Assembly (NCBI GenBank): GCA_019638455.1
Contig: JAHBTU010000003.1
Location: 1,054,001 to 1,118,000, forward strand
Direction of reading: 5' to 3'
Length of the DNA stretch: 64,000 nucleotides
Origin: Saprospiraceae bacterium
GTDB taxonomy: Bacteria; Bacteroidota; Bacteroidia; Chitinophagales; Saprospiraceae
Shown here piece by piece: positions 8,499 to 16,404 of this stretch. The notes beneath the pieces are model-generated. The model saw only the letters and a program-made list of their open reading frames with translations, searched no databases and was not told the origin of the DNA. How positions within the stretch are numbered: position 1 is the stretch's first letter; each line of letters starts with the position of its first letter. The position numbers were made by a program, and so were the translations under genes.

Positions 8499-11321
8499 TC
8501 AGAAAAAGTTGTCTGCATTTTCAAGTTTTGACTCATCCAGACCGGATTCTAATTTGTATAAATCTTCGTACCGTGTGAGCACGAAGTAATTTTCAAAGCA
8601 GTCCGTTTCATCGCAAAAACACCGTAATCCCAGCCGGTTTTTGGGGCTGTCGAATGTCGAAAGCGTGAACTTTGACAAGATGCCTTGCAAGGTTTTCTGT
8701 TCGATTTTGCTGACAACGTAATCCGCTGGCTTTTCTTTGTTTGCACAAAGTTTCCGATAAAACTGCCAGACGGCCGCACCATTTATTTCGGGGCAATCTT
8801 TTTTCCAAATGCCCGATTTTTCTAAAAAGTGGAGTTCGTTTTCGTTGAAAAAATCTTCTTGTTCACCTTTTTCGTTTTCAATTTTCAAGGGCAAAGCCAG
8901 TGGGACAAACACCGAAAGCGTCGGTTGGTCAATGAGTTTGAATTTTTCGTGTGCTGCCGGGAAATCCAATTTTTGAAAAAGCGGCAGGTAGTTGTCTTGA
9001 AAATTTTCCATTACTGTGCTGCGGTTTTGCTGTTCGATTCTGTCAAAAACCCGATCGTATAATTTCCCGAAGTCTTTGTCTTCCAAAACAGCGCGGCGTT
9101 CAATGGCCGACATCTCTCGCATGGCTTCCAAACGGAAATCCTTACCATATAGAATGCCCGGCTCATTCACTTTAAACAACCAAACCTCGCAGCCCTTTTT
9201 GTTCACATTGCGGTTCACCCGCCCGGCAAGTTGTTCGTCAGAGTCAATCAGCGACACGTTTTTGAAGCCCAAATCCATGTCAATGTCCACGCCCGCTTCC
9301 ACCACTTGGGTGGTGATGAGCAATACCTTCAACCCTTTTGTTTGTTGGTGTTTTTTCAAAAAAGCGATGATTTCGCGGCGGCGGCTTTCCAAAATTGTCC
9401 CGGACAGTACGAAGATTTCGTCAAAAAACTCGTCCAACTTCTCAAACTCGCCTCTGAACTCGGTAGCCGATTTTTTGAAAATAAACTCGACTATCGTGAA
9501 CACGCGCCCCTTGTATTCGGGCAGCGTAGCGCGGGCGCGCGATTTTTCCAAGACAGTAGCCGCCAGTTCAGGCAAGGTGATAGGCTCTTTGCCAGATGCT
9601 TCCAACAAATCGAACCGGAAAGTTACCCGCCCCCGAAAATTCGGGTTCAGGAAGTATCGCTTCGGGTCAGGCAGCAAATCTGTTACCTGTGGCAATGGTC
9701 TTTTGGCAGCACGGCGCACGGCTTCGATTTTATCCAATCGTGGCAGGGTGGCCGACATCAGGATGAAGCGGATGTTGAAGCATTGGCCATATTCGTTGAG
9801 CAAAAAAAGCATTTTGTCCCATTGTTTAGGCGGGTACGATTGCAATTCGTCAAGGACTACCACCGAGTTCGCTAAGCGGTGCATCAGGTAGATGTCGTCT
9901 TTGCGGTCGGATTTCAGGATGTCGAAAAAGCGGATGTGCGTCAGCAGCGTGAAAGGGTAGAGCACGAAAAGATTTTGCAAAAAATCCCGCTTTTTGTCGC
10001 CGCAAGTGCCATCTTCTTTGGCCTCCTCGCCCTCATCTTCTTCCCCTGTTGCCGTTTCTTTCACTTCTGATAAGGTTTGAAAACCCGCCCGACTGTGCAG
10101 CAGCGCGATATCGTCGTCGCTCAGAAGCAAGGTGTCTTTGATACTTTTGTGCGTTTGCGTTATGAGTGTGGTGTACGGAAAGACGTAAAAGACCTTGTTC
10201 AACTCAGGGTTGGCTCGCATCAGTTCGGCTACTGCCAGCATTGAAAGGTTGGTTTTTCCGCCGCCCGTCGGGGCTTCGAGGTAAAAAAGTCGCTGGTCGC
10301 GGTGCCGTTCCAATTGTCGCAGCACTTCTACCGTCATTTCGGTGCGCAACAGGTTCAGGTTGTCACCGTTTGGCTCGGTCGGATGTTGGAGCGGATTACT
10401 CGATTCAAAAAACTTGTAAGCGAGGGCATTGTACTCTTTTGCTGTTCGAGCAGCGCGGATGAGTGCGGCCCGTTTGGCCTCGCTGAACACCCCCCAATGC
10501 TGCTCCGTCTCCATCTCCATTTCATAGCCATAGTGCCAGGTAGCCATGTAGTCCGAGGCCGTGAGCAGGGAAAAGTTGAGGCGAAGGAGGGCGAAAAGGG
10601 CGAAATCAGTCGGCTTTTGAGCAAACATCTTTAACACGCCTTCAATGTTTTGAAAATACTTTTCAGAAACCTCAACGGCTGGAAACCCTATGTACATCTG
10701 CAAATAACCGCCCAATTGAGCGCGAAACTTCAGAAACTGGCTGTTCGTCACGCGCTGTTGCGGCTGTTTCAATTTCGGGCTATGGTGCAACAAAATCGTG
10801 TTGCAAAAAAGCAAAGCCAACACTGAGAGTTTCTTCTGGTCGTCTGTCGAAGGCACTTCCAAGCGGATTTTTTCCAAATGATAGACTGAAAAAATATAGC
10901 CGCCCAAATCCGAATGCCCGGAGCAAGGTTGGAATATCTCCGGGAAATTGCCTTGAAACAGCGTATCTTCATTTTGCATCCGCTTTGTTTGAAAATGCTC
11001 GTTGACTTTGCCGAAATCATGAAAAGCGATTGTGTTGACAAAGAAGGTCAATGCCCATTTGGCTGCGGCAGATGGGTCGTCAAACTTCAAAGATTCGACA
11101 AGTTGGCACGTCAATCGCTCCACAACGGCATCCAAACCATGCAACTCGCAAATTTTCCGAGCATAACCAAGCACCAAGTCCAAATGCTCGCCCAGTGTTT
11201 CTGCCTTCTTGTCAGCGGGGTCGCCAGGTTTCGGAATGTGCGCAAGGTATTTTTCGGCGTTGGCCAACAAGCCGTTTTCGACCCGTATGGCCTCGCCGAG
11301 CATGATGGACAAATGTTTCAT
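8499..11321 (-). CDS. cas3: CRISPR-associated helicase/nuclease Cas3 with N-terminal HD domain
   Basis: The 940-residue protein degrades target DNA after Cascade binding. HD nuclease residues are visible in TLGEHLDL (about 44) and AFHDFGKVNEHF (about 100). Helicase motifs follow in order: Walker A EAPTGGGKTNLS (about 350), DExx-type LDELQSYPP, motif III LMSATLP, then TTQVVEAGVDID and DEQLAGRVNRN (motifs V and VI). All key residues appear intact. It starts 3 bp after cas5 and ends 2 bp before cas4, a tight operon. Length and the HD-helicase fusion are normal for type I-B. Confidence 0.96.
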   Translation of the reverse strand: MKHLSIMLGEAIRVENGLLANAEKYLAHIPKPGDPADKKAETLGEHLDLVLGYARKICELHGLDAVVERLTCQLVESLKFDDPSAAAKWALTFFVNTIAFHDFGKVNEHFQTKRMQNEDTLFQGNFPEIFQPCSGHSDLGGYIFSVYHLEKIRLEVPSTDDQKKLSVLALLFCNTILLHHSPKLKQPQQRVTNSQFLKFRAQLGGYLQMYIGFPAVEVSEKYFQNIEGVLKMFAQKPTDFALFALLRLNFSLLTASDYMATWHYGYEMEMETEQHWGVFSEAKRAALIRAARTAKEYNALAYKFFESSNPLQHPTEPNGDNLNLLRTEMTVEVLRQLERHRDQRLFYLEAPTGGGKTNLSMLAVAELMRANPELNKVFYVFPYTTLITQTHKSIKDTLLLSDDDIALLHSRAGFQTLSEVKETATGEEDEGEEAKEDGTCGDKKRDFLQNLFVLYPFTLLTHIRFFDILKSDRKDDIYLMHRLANSVVVLDELQSYPPKQWDKMLFLLNEYGQCFNIRFILMSATLPRLDKIEAVRRAAKRPLPQVTDLLPDPKRYFLNPNFRGRVTFRFDLLEASGKEPITLPELAATVLEKSRARATLPEYKGRVFTIVEFIFKKSATEFRGEFEKLDEFFDEIFVLSGTILESRRREIIAFLKKHQQTKGLKVLLITTQVVEAGVDIDMDLGFKNVSLIDSDEQLAGRVNRNVNKKGCEVWLFKVNEPGILYGKDFRLEAMREMSAIERRAVLEDKDFGKLYDRVFDRIEQQNRSTVMENFQDNYLPLFQKLDFPAAHEKFKLIDQPTLSVFVPLALPLKIENEKGEQEDFFNENELHFLEKSGIWKKDCPEINGAAVWQFYRKLCANKEKPADYVVSKIEQKTLQGILSKFTLSTFDSPKNRLGLRCFCDETDCFENYFVLTRYEDLYKLESGLDESKLENADNFF

Positions 11322-11324
11322 GGC

Positions 11325-12182
11325 TCAAAAAAGACAGATGATTTTGGCTGTTCCGTCGGACAATCTGACTTGCCAAAGGGGCGGCATTTTGGCGTTCTCC
11401 CGAAACGTGCAATCTGTAAAGGCGAACTCGGCAAGGTCATATTGGACAAACTTCATCGGCTTGACTTTTCGAGGTTCTGTGCTGACGGATGAAAACAAAT
11501 CCGGTGTTTCAGTCTCTTCGGGGTCGCCAACGAAAAACTTAATCGGAAGCCGCTCGAAATTGATGTAACTGGCCGCATTGACCATTTTGCCCAAATCAAT
11601 GTCAAAATCCAACTCGGCTTTCCCTTCTTTCACAGAGCCTTTTCGCACAAAAACCGAGCTCACCCGAAAATCGCCCGTCGCCGCGAAAGGTTTAAATTCA
11701 TATTCTCGCACCGATTCAGCCTCCCACCAGGCGGCACACTCATTCTTCCCAAAATAAGGCAAATATTCAGCCTCACCTGCCTGAATGCGCTTGTGCAGAA
11801 GTGCTTGTTCTTCCACGTCGAGGTCAAGCAGCAAGTACACTCGATAAGCCGGGCGACGCAGGGTTTGCTCCGTGACGATAAGGTTGCCGTCGGCATTGGC
11901 ATAGCCCACCGTGTTGGTGTATTTGATAACGGTTTTGACAAAATTGCCCTTATCGTGCCCGAGCGGCTCGACGCCCACACGCAAGTCCCGGAATTTGTGA
12001 TAGTATTCCGGGAAAACACCCTGCCGTTGGTAGCCCTCCAAACCAGCTATTGCACCAAGTATGCCAAGCAAAGCAGGCTTATGCAGAAGGTTGAAGGTCA
12101 GTTGCAAGCCCTCGTTCACGTCCGGCTTTTTAAAGACGCCGAAGTCGCCCTTCAAGTCGAAGGAAATCAAGGTCTGTCGCAT
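11325..12182 (-). CDS. cas5: Cascade subunit Cas5 (I-B, Cas5h-like)
   Basis: The 285-residue protein opens MRQTLISFDLKGDFGVFKKPDVNEG, the typical first strand and loop of Cas5b/Cas5h, followed by LLHKPALLGILGAIAGLEGY. Cas5 is a RAMP-fold subunit that caps the 5' handle of the crRNA in Cascade. It is packed between cas7 (3 bp) and cas3 (3 bp). The subtype call rests on gene order and this N-terminal pattern; I did not compare it with a profile. Confidence 0.9.
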   Translation of the reverse strand: MRQTLISFDLKGDFGVFKKPDVNEGLQLTFNLLHKPALLGILGAIAGLEGYQRQGVFPEYYHKFRDLRVGVEPLGHDKGNFVKTVIKYTNTVGYANADGNLIVTEQTLRRPAYRVYLLLDLDVEEQALLHKRIQAGEAEYLPYFGKNECAAWWEAESVREYEFKPFAATGDFRVSSVFVRKGSVKEGKAELDFDIDLGKMVNAASYINFERLPIKFFVGDPEETETPDLFSSVSTEPRKVKPMKFVQYDLAEFAFTDCTFRENAKMPPLWQVRLSDGTAKIICLF

Positions 12183-12185
12183 GGC

Positions 12186-13130
12186 TTACTGGTGAATTTC
12201 GTGATGAATAGCCCCGGCTGGCACGCCCTTGACAGTCGAAGCGGTGGAGTCATACCAGATTTCGATTTTCTCGACGGCATCCTTGACGTGGGGGCGGGAG
12301 AGGATTTCGCCCACTGCCGAGAGGTCAATCGTGCGTTTGTCATCGTCACCGATGCTGACGAGTTCCACAAAAGAAGGCAGCACCAATTTGGAGCTGGGTT
12401 TCAGCTGCACCCACAGCAGCAGTTCGTTCTCAGTGCCGGATTTGGCCGAAGAGTCGTACAGCGTTACGCCGCGCGAAAGGCCGGCTTTGAGTTTGGAGAT
12501 GTCGTCGTCATTCAGGGCTTCGCCGCCGGAGAGGGCAACGAGGTCGCTCAGGTTGTGCGGGTTGACGGAAAAATGATGGACGTAGTGGCCCTCGCGGAGT
12601 TTGAATTGTGTGCCGAGGGTGGTTTGCATCGAATCGGCACTTTTTTCATTGGCGTTTCGGAAAGGCGAGGCAATCTGCTCGGAATAAATGGCATTTTCAG
12701 GAAAACGATTGACACCGTGCGTGATTTGTGCCGTGCCGTGAATCGAAAGGCTTACTCCTTTTTCCGCGAACGTGCCGCCGAACAGGCGCACATCTGTACA
12801 GGTGAGCAGGTTTTTCAACACCTCTTTCCGGTTCTTCACATCCTTGTCTTTTCCCTCGTTTTTGGGAAACTCGCCGAACAATTTGATGTAGGTTTCGCCC
12901 AAGTCGCGGGGCTGCATCTCGTCGCTCAAGGTTTTGAAATAAAACACTTCGCGGGCGTTGTGGACCTTGTTCAACCAATTTCGTACGCTGTATTTCAACA
13001 CTTTGTCGGTGGCATACACCGTACCATCGGGCAGGGTGCGGGGCTGGTGGGTGAAGTCGGCGTTGTAGTTGGAGTTGATGGACTTGACGATGACACATCC
13101 GAAGACGCGGTTTTGGAATGCAGTGGCCAT
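12186..13130 (-). CDS. cas7: Cascade backbone subunit Cas7 (Csh2-like)
   Basis: The 314-residue protein resembles Csh2-type Cas7 of type I-B: an N-terminal FGCVIVKSINSNYNADFTHQP, then TDVRLFGGTFAEKG and SIHGTAQITHGVNR in the middle. Several Cas7 copies coat the crRNA guide and flip out every sixth base. The same geometry makes the guide-target mismatch pattern in the cas6-cas8 gap meaningful. It starts 33 bp after cas8 and ends 3 bp before cas5. Confidence 0.93.
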   Translation of the reverse strand: MATAFQNRVFGCVIVKSINSNYNADFTHQPRTLPDGTVYATDKVLKYSVRNWLNKVHNAREVFYFKTLSDEMQPRDLGETYIKLFGEFPKNEGKDKDVKNRKEVLKNLLTCTDVRLFGGTFAEKGVSLSIHGTAQITHGVNRFPENAIYSEQIASPFRNANEKSADSMQTTLGTQFKLREGHYVHHFSVNPHNLSDLVALSGGEALNDDDISKLKAGLSRGVTLYDSSAKSGTENELLLWVQLKPSSKLVLPSFVELVSIGDDDKRTIDLSAVGEILSRPHVKDAVEKIEIWYDSTASTVKGVPAGAIHHEIHQ

Positions 13131-13163
13131 GATTTTGTGAATTTGAGTTTAGAGGTGAGGGAA

Positions 13164-15038
13164 TCAGTTTGTAGTCGTTTCAGTTTCTGGAGCATTGACA
13201 TCGGATTTTTTATCCGAGACTAACAGGTTTTCAGAAAAAACACCTGCAAGGAAAAGAGGCAGCAAATCGCGCACATTGCCGTTTTTGGGGTAAGCGAGCA
13301 CTTCTGCACTTACTGCTTGAAACCGCTGAGAATAGTTGACGTGCTTGTACCGTTTGAAAAAATTCGCAATGGCGAGTTTTAGGCGCGCAGAATCAGTCTG
13401 TGCCAAAAAAGGTTCGAGGTAGCCGAAACTTTTGTCTCCGGATTTGGAACTCCACGAGATGCGGTCAACGACTTGTCCGGCAGCAAATGCGAATTGCTCG
13501 TCGGTTTCAAGATGAGCCTCGCCCCGTGCTACCGCGTCTGTGTGCTGGCGGAGTTCGATGATATTGTCAGGCATAAAACGTGGGTTGGGTTTGGTTGAAA
13601 AATATGAGTGTAGGCTGAACAACAGGTTCAGTTTGGTGCGAATATTCAGGCTTTCGGAGTTGTACTTTCCCTCCCATTTGTCCAATCGGATATCGTCCAA
13701 AATACCTGTCAGCAAAATTTCCTCGATGGCATTCCCGGTCACGCTCTGTCGCTGGCTTTTGTAGATGAAGTCGTAGAAAGCCTTGCGGTATTTCATCGCC
13801 AACAGAAAGGCGTTATGGGTTTTGGTGTAAGCGGGGTCCATGTCGTCGAACCAGTGGAAAATCCAGTCTTTGTCTTTTCTACGCACTACAAGGGCATTGT
13901 TGAACATAGGTGGCAGTACCCGATTCATCAAATCCACGACCGTCGTCAACGACATGTATTCGTTCGTGCCGAACAAGTCGCGCACCTTCCATGGTGAGCC
14001 GTCAGGACTAAGGTTAAAGTCAAAGCGGCTGACAAAATCGAAATCCCGGATTTCTCCGAAAGCCATAAAAAGCAAGTAATAATTACCCACTTCGCCGTGT
14101 TTCTTTTTCCACAATTCCTCTATGATTTCGAGATAACCTTTGCGCTTTTCGCCTCCTGAAACAGCGTCGTCCCTGAAAATTTTGAACGCCTGCTCGCGTT
14201 CGTCGGCCATGATGAACAATGGCAAGGGATTGGGAAACAATTTGCGGCGGCTCAAATCCGAAAAATCATAGAGCGTTTGCGCCTCTTCGGAGGAGATGCG
14301 CCCGGCGATGTCGAATGTGGCCGATTGATGCAGAAGAAAAGGTTTTTTCAACGGGAAGCCGTTGAACCAGTTGCTCGTGCCGTGCAATAAATCGGGCCTT
14401 TCAGAGTCTGCCAAATTATAATCTGAAGTATTGAACAGTTTTTCTTTCAGGTACTTGCGGTTGGCTGCTACATACGTCTCGAGGGGCAAGTCAAGATAAA
14501 AAATGACGTACTCTCCATCTTTCACTGACGGATATACCTCCGCTTTTGCCAGCCAACTATGCAAACGGTCGCGGTCGCTCAGTGCAGCTCGGAAGGCTTC
14601 GGCGATGCGTTTTTCTTCGTCGTTTTCGAGCAACGCGACAGCTTTAGCAAAATAACCATTAACCCGGTCGTACACCTGCGACTTTTTTTCTGCCTGATTG
14701 GTCAGGTATTGGTCGCCGCCTTCCAGATTAGTGCGTTTTAGAGCAAAGCAGAATGGCGAAGCAGAATGAATGGCTTTAATCGGCGTGTCGAAGCATTTAT
14801 TGGTGTCCACCATCCAGGCGACCTGCGACCAAGCGGCGCACTTTTCAAACCAATCTTCTACCGTAGTTTTTTTACTGAATACACCTGCAAAGGCCAACTC
14901 GTCGGCAATGCTGATTTGCTCAGGAGTGCTTTCTACCCGAAGGACGATGTGCAAACCTTCTTTCGGTGCGAGGTTGAGGTTGCGGAAAATCGGGTCGTCA
15001 ACGACTGTTTGAGTGAATTGGACAAGTTCTTTTAGCAT
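13164..15038 (-). CDS. cas8b: Type I-B Cascade large subunit Cas8 (Cas8b/Csh1-like)
   Basis: From the ATG at 15038 this is a 624-residue protein starting MLKELVQFTQTVVDDPIF. An upstream in-frame TTG at 15110 would add 24 residues, but ATG is preferred because MLKEL is a natural I-B large-subunit start. It is assigned as Cas8 because it is the large, poorly conserved gene between cas6 and cas7. The large subunit recognises the PAM and recruits Cas3. A predicted promoter lies about 160-190 bp upstream in an unusually long gap, so the effector genes probably have their own transcript. That promoter overlaps the predicted target of the crRNA-like RNA. Confidence 0.85.
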   Translation of the reverse strand: MLKELVQFTQTVVDDPIFRNLNLAPKEGLHIVLRVESTPEQISIADELAFAGVFSKKTTVEDWFEKCAAWSQVAWMVDTNKCFDTPIKAIHSASPFCFALKRTNLEGGDQYLTNQAEKKSQVYDRVNGYFAKAVALLENDEEKRIAEAFRAALSDRDRLHSWLAKAEVYPSVKDGEYVIFYLDLPLETYVAANRKYLKEKLFNTSDYNLADSERPDLLHGTSNWFNGFPLKKPFLLHQSATFDIAGRISSEEAQTLYDFSDLSRRKLFPNPLPLFIMADEREQAFKIFRDDAVSGGEKRKGYLEIIEELWKKKHGEVGNYYLLFMAFGEIRDFDFVSRFDFNLSPDGSPWKVRDLFGTNEYMSLTTVVDLMNRVLPPMFNNALVVRRKDKDWIFHWFDDMDPAYTKTHNAFLLAMKYRKAFYDFIYKSQRQSVTGNAIEEILLTGILDDIRLDKWEGKYNSESLNIRTKLNLLFSLHSYFSTKPNPRFMPDNIIELRQHTDAVARGEAHLETDEQFAFAAGQVVDRISWSSKSGDKSFGYLEPFLAQTDSARLKLAIANFFKRYKHVNYSQRFQAVSAEVLAYPKNGNVRDLLPLFLAGVFSENLLVSDKKSDVNAPETETTTN

Positions 15039-15196
15039 AGTAATTTCGTTTGATGATGCAGTAGGGATCAATACGTCAAGGTAGATTGGACCTGCTTCGA
15101 CTACTAACAACCCTCATCCTCTGGGTTTGGAAGCCGAAGGATTCTATTAAGGCGATGTTCATAGATTATGCGACGACCCCTCTGCATCAAGTGACG

Positions 15197-15228
15197 CAAA
15201 GGTAAAGGCTAAAAAATAATCAAAACAA
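15197..15228 (-). promoter_or_regulatory. Predicted cas8 operon promoter (TTG-N21-TACCTTTG)
   Basis: On the minus strand, TACCTTTG (15204-15197) fits the Bacteroidota -7 consensus TAnnTTTG. TTG (15228-15226) lies 21 nt upstream as the -33 element. Transcription would start near 15190 and give a leader of about 150 nt to the cas8 ATG. The same TACCTTTG box precedes plsC and ctlX in this window, which supports the reading. Confidence 0.55.
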
Positions 15229-15251
15229 TAGGTGGTTAAATTAAATTTTTT
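15220..15251 (+). promoter_or_regulatory. Predicted target site of the crRNA-like RNA in the cas8 promoter
   Basis: Bases 15220-15222 are TCA, a PAM used by several type I-B systems. From 15223 the sequence AAACAATAGGTGGTT aligns without gaps to the guide AAACAGGAGGTTGTT at 12 of 15 positions. Mismatches are at 6, 7 and 12; after position 15 the match falls to chance level. Positions 6 and 12 are not base-paired in type I effector complexes. The site covers the predicted -33 element of cas8. The limited match would favour binding without Cas3 cleavage. Confidence 0.5.
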
Positions 15252-15331
15252 CAAACCCAAAAATATTTAGACCTTCGTGGGGCGGTTTTTCAAACTCATT
15301 TATTTTAAACAACTGAAAATCAATTGTTTTA

Positions 15332-15450
15332 CTCGCAATCGCACCGTTTTGGAATTGAAACAAACAGGAGGTTGTTTTTTTTAAATCTCCATTTTAATCG
15401 CACCATTTTTGGATTCCCAACGGCTGCCAGCAACGGCAGCCGTTTTTGTT
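15332..15450 (+). ncRNA. CreA/CreR-like crRNA-resembling RNA (pseudo-repeat, guide, pseudo-repeat, terminator)
   Basis: Pseudo-repeat 1 (15332-15361) matches the array repeat in crRNA orientation at 25 of 30 positions and keeps the full ATTGAAAC handle. A 29-nt guide follows (15362-15390, starting AAACAGGAGGTTG). Pseudo-repeat 2 (about 15391-15421) keeps TTAATCGCACCA but has lost the handle (ATTCCCAAC). An intrinsic terminator closes the unit. It lies antisense to cas6-cas8 in the gap where CreTA and CreR elements occur in other I-B loci. The promoter is not clear; the AT-rich TATTTTAA at 15302-15309 is the best candidate. It could instead be a dead mini-array, but the retained handle and terminator argue for a functional RNA. 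Confidence 0.65.
15421..15450 (+). terminator. Intrinsic terminator of the crRNA-like RNA
   Basis: CGGCTGCC (15421-15428), loop AGCAAC, GGCAGCCG (15435-15442), then TTTTTGTT. The 8-bp stem is perfect and the T-run lies only on the + side. It therefore terminates rightward transcription coming from the pseudo-repeats, not the leftward cas transcript. It begins at the last base of pseudo-repeat 2. Confidence 0.85.
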
Positions 15451-15509
15451 TTCCGCCACAAATCTCCCTCACCACCCTCCGAACCCATTTCCCAACCCCC
15501 TCCACTTTT

Positions 15510-16301
15510 TCAACTTTTTTGCAGAATAGCCCCACAACCGAAGCCTTGTGCATTTTCTTTGCCAAATCCCGCCAGCAACCCCAATTCCAGCAATTCCTGC
15601 GGCACGTCCAGTTCAAAATCGAACATCCACCCCTTCACCCGCGTCTGTGCCAAAGTGCCGCTTTTGATGGTGACAAGTTTTGACTTCGGTGCCGGCCCCA
15701 CCGGGCGAAACCCGAACTGCGCGGCATCCCAGAATTTGGGCGGCTTGTGACCGGTAGCGGCGGCGTATTTGTCCAACAGGTTGAGAAACAGCAACCTGTT
15801 GAAATCCGGGTCGTCGGGGTGCAGATATTCGTCGGGCTGGTGATCGGGGCGTTTGCGGGCTATGACCAAAGGCGACAGCGTACGGATGCGCACTGGCTCA
15901 GGGCCGTTGGGCAGTTGCGGCGGGCGCATTTCCACCGTCTGCACCACGAAGCGCACTTGACTAAGGCGGTCGCCAAGGCTGAATTGTTGTTCTTGGAACA
16001 AGCCGCGCACAAACTCTTCCGCCGTGCGGTCGAGGTAAAAGCCGATGACGAAAGAGATTTCCCGGCTCCCGATGTGCAGCCGATCGCCCTCTATGCTGCG
16101 CCTCGGCACGTTGAGTTGGGAGAAACAAAAGAGTTTGAAGGACTTGCGCCCGGTGGCGTACCCGCGCTGGTGCAAAAAGGCGGAGTATTCGGCATCGGCG
16201 TTTTGCAACACCTTGTATATCCATGCCGAGAGTTCGTACTGATAATTGACTGGCAGCACGGGTTTTTCGTCGAGGCAGCGAAGCGTGATGTTGAATTGCA
16301 T
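15510..16301 (-). CDS. cas6: CRISPR pre-crRNA endoribonuclease Cas6
   Basis: The 263-residue RAMP protein has the Cas6 C-terminal glycine-rich loop LLAGFGKENAQGFGCGAI and normal length. Cas6 cuts each repeat 8 nt from its 3' end and leaves the AUUGAAAC handle. That cut would also process pseudo-repeat 1 of the crRNA-like RNA just downstream. The gene is separated from the WYL regulator by 103 bp and from cas8 by about 470 bp. It may be transcribed with the regulator and apart from cas8. Confidence 0.92.
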   Translation of the reverse strand: MQFNITLRCLDEKPVLPVNYQYELSAWIYKVLQNADAEYSAFLHQRGYATGRKSFKLFCFSQLNVPRRSIEGDRLHIGSREISFVIGFYLDRTAEEFVRGLFQEQQFSLGDRLSQVRFVVQTVEMRPPQLPNGPEPVRIRTLSPLVIARKRPDHQPDEYLHPDDPDFNRLLFLNLLDKYAAATGHKPPKFWDAAQFGFRPVGPAPKSKLVTIKSGTLAQTRVKGWMFDFELDVPQELLELGLLAGFGKENAQGFGCGAILQKS

Positions 16302-16404
16302 TTTTTTGGTCGGATTGGTTATGCGATTGATTGATTTGACAGGGCAAAGGTTGAGCAGGTGAGAGGGAACTGACTTCCATACCCCCCCTCGTACCGAATT
16401 TTTT

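Noticed and set aside
11793-13223. A 476-codon + strand frame opposite cas5 and cas7
   Set aside because: Antisense to two recognised Cas proteins and without recognisable content.
15039-15110. A longer cas8 starting at the TTG at 15110
   Set aside because: The ATG at 15038 gives a natural start (MLKEL) and the extra 24 residues look like translated leader.
15332-15421. The degenerate repeats read as the remnant of a second ordinary CRISPR array
   Set aside because: Only one guide is present, the handle of the first repeat is intact, a perfect terminator follows, and the guide partly matches the neighbouring promoter; a dead array would not be expected to show all of these. It stays as the main alternative.
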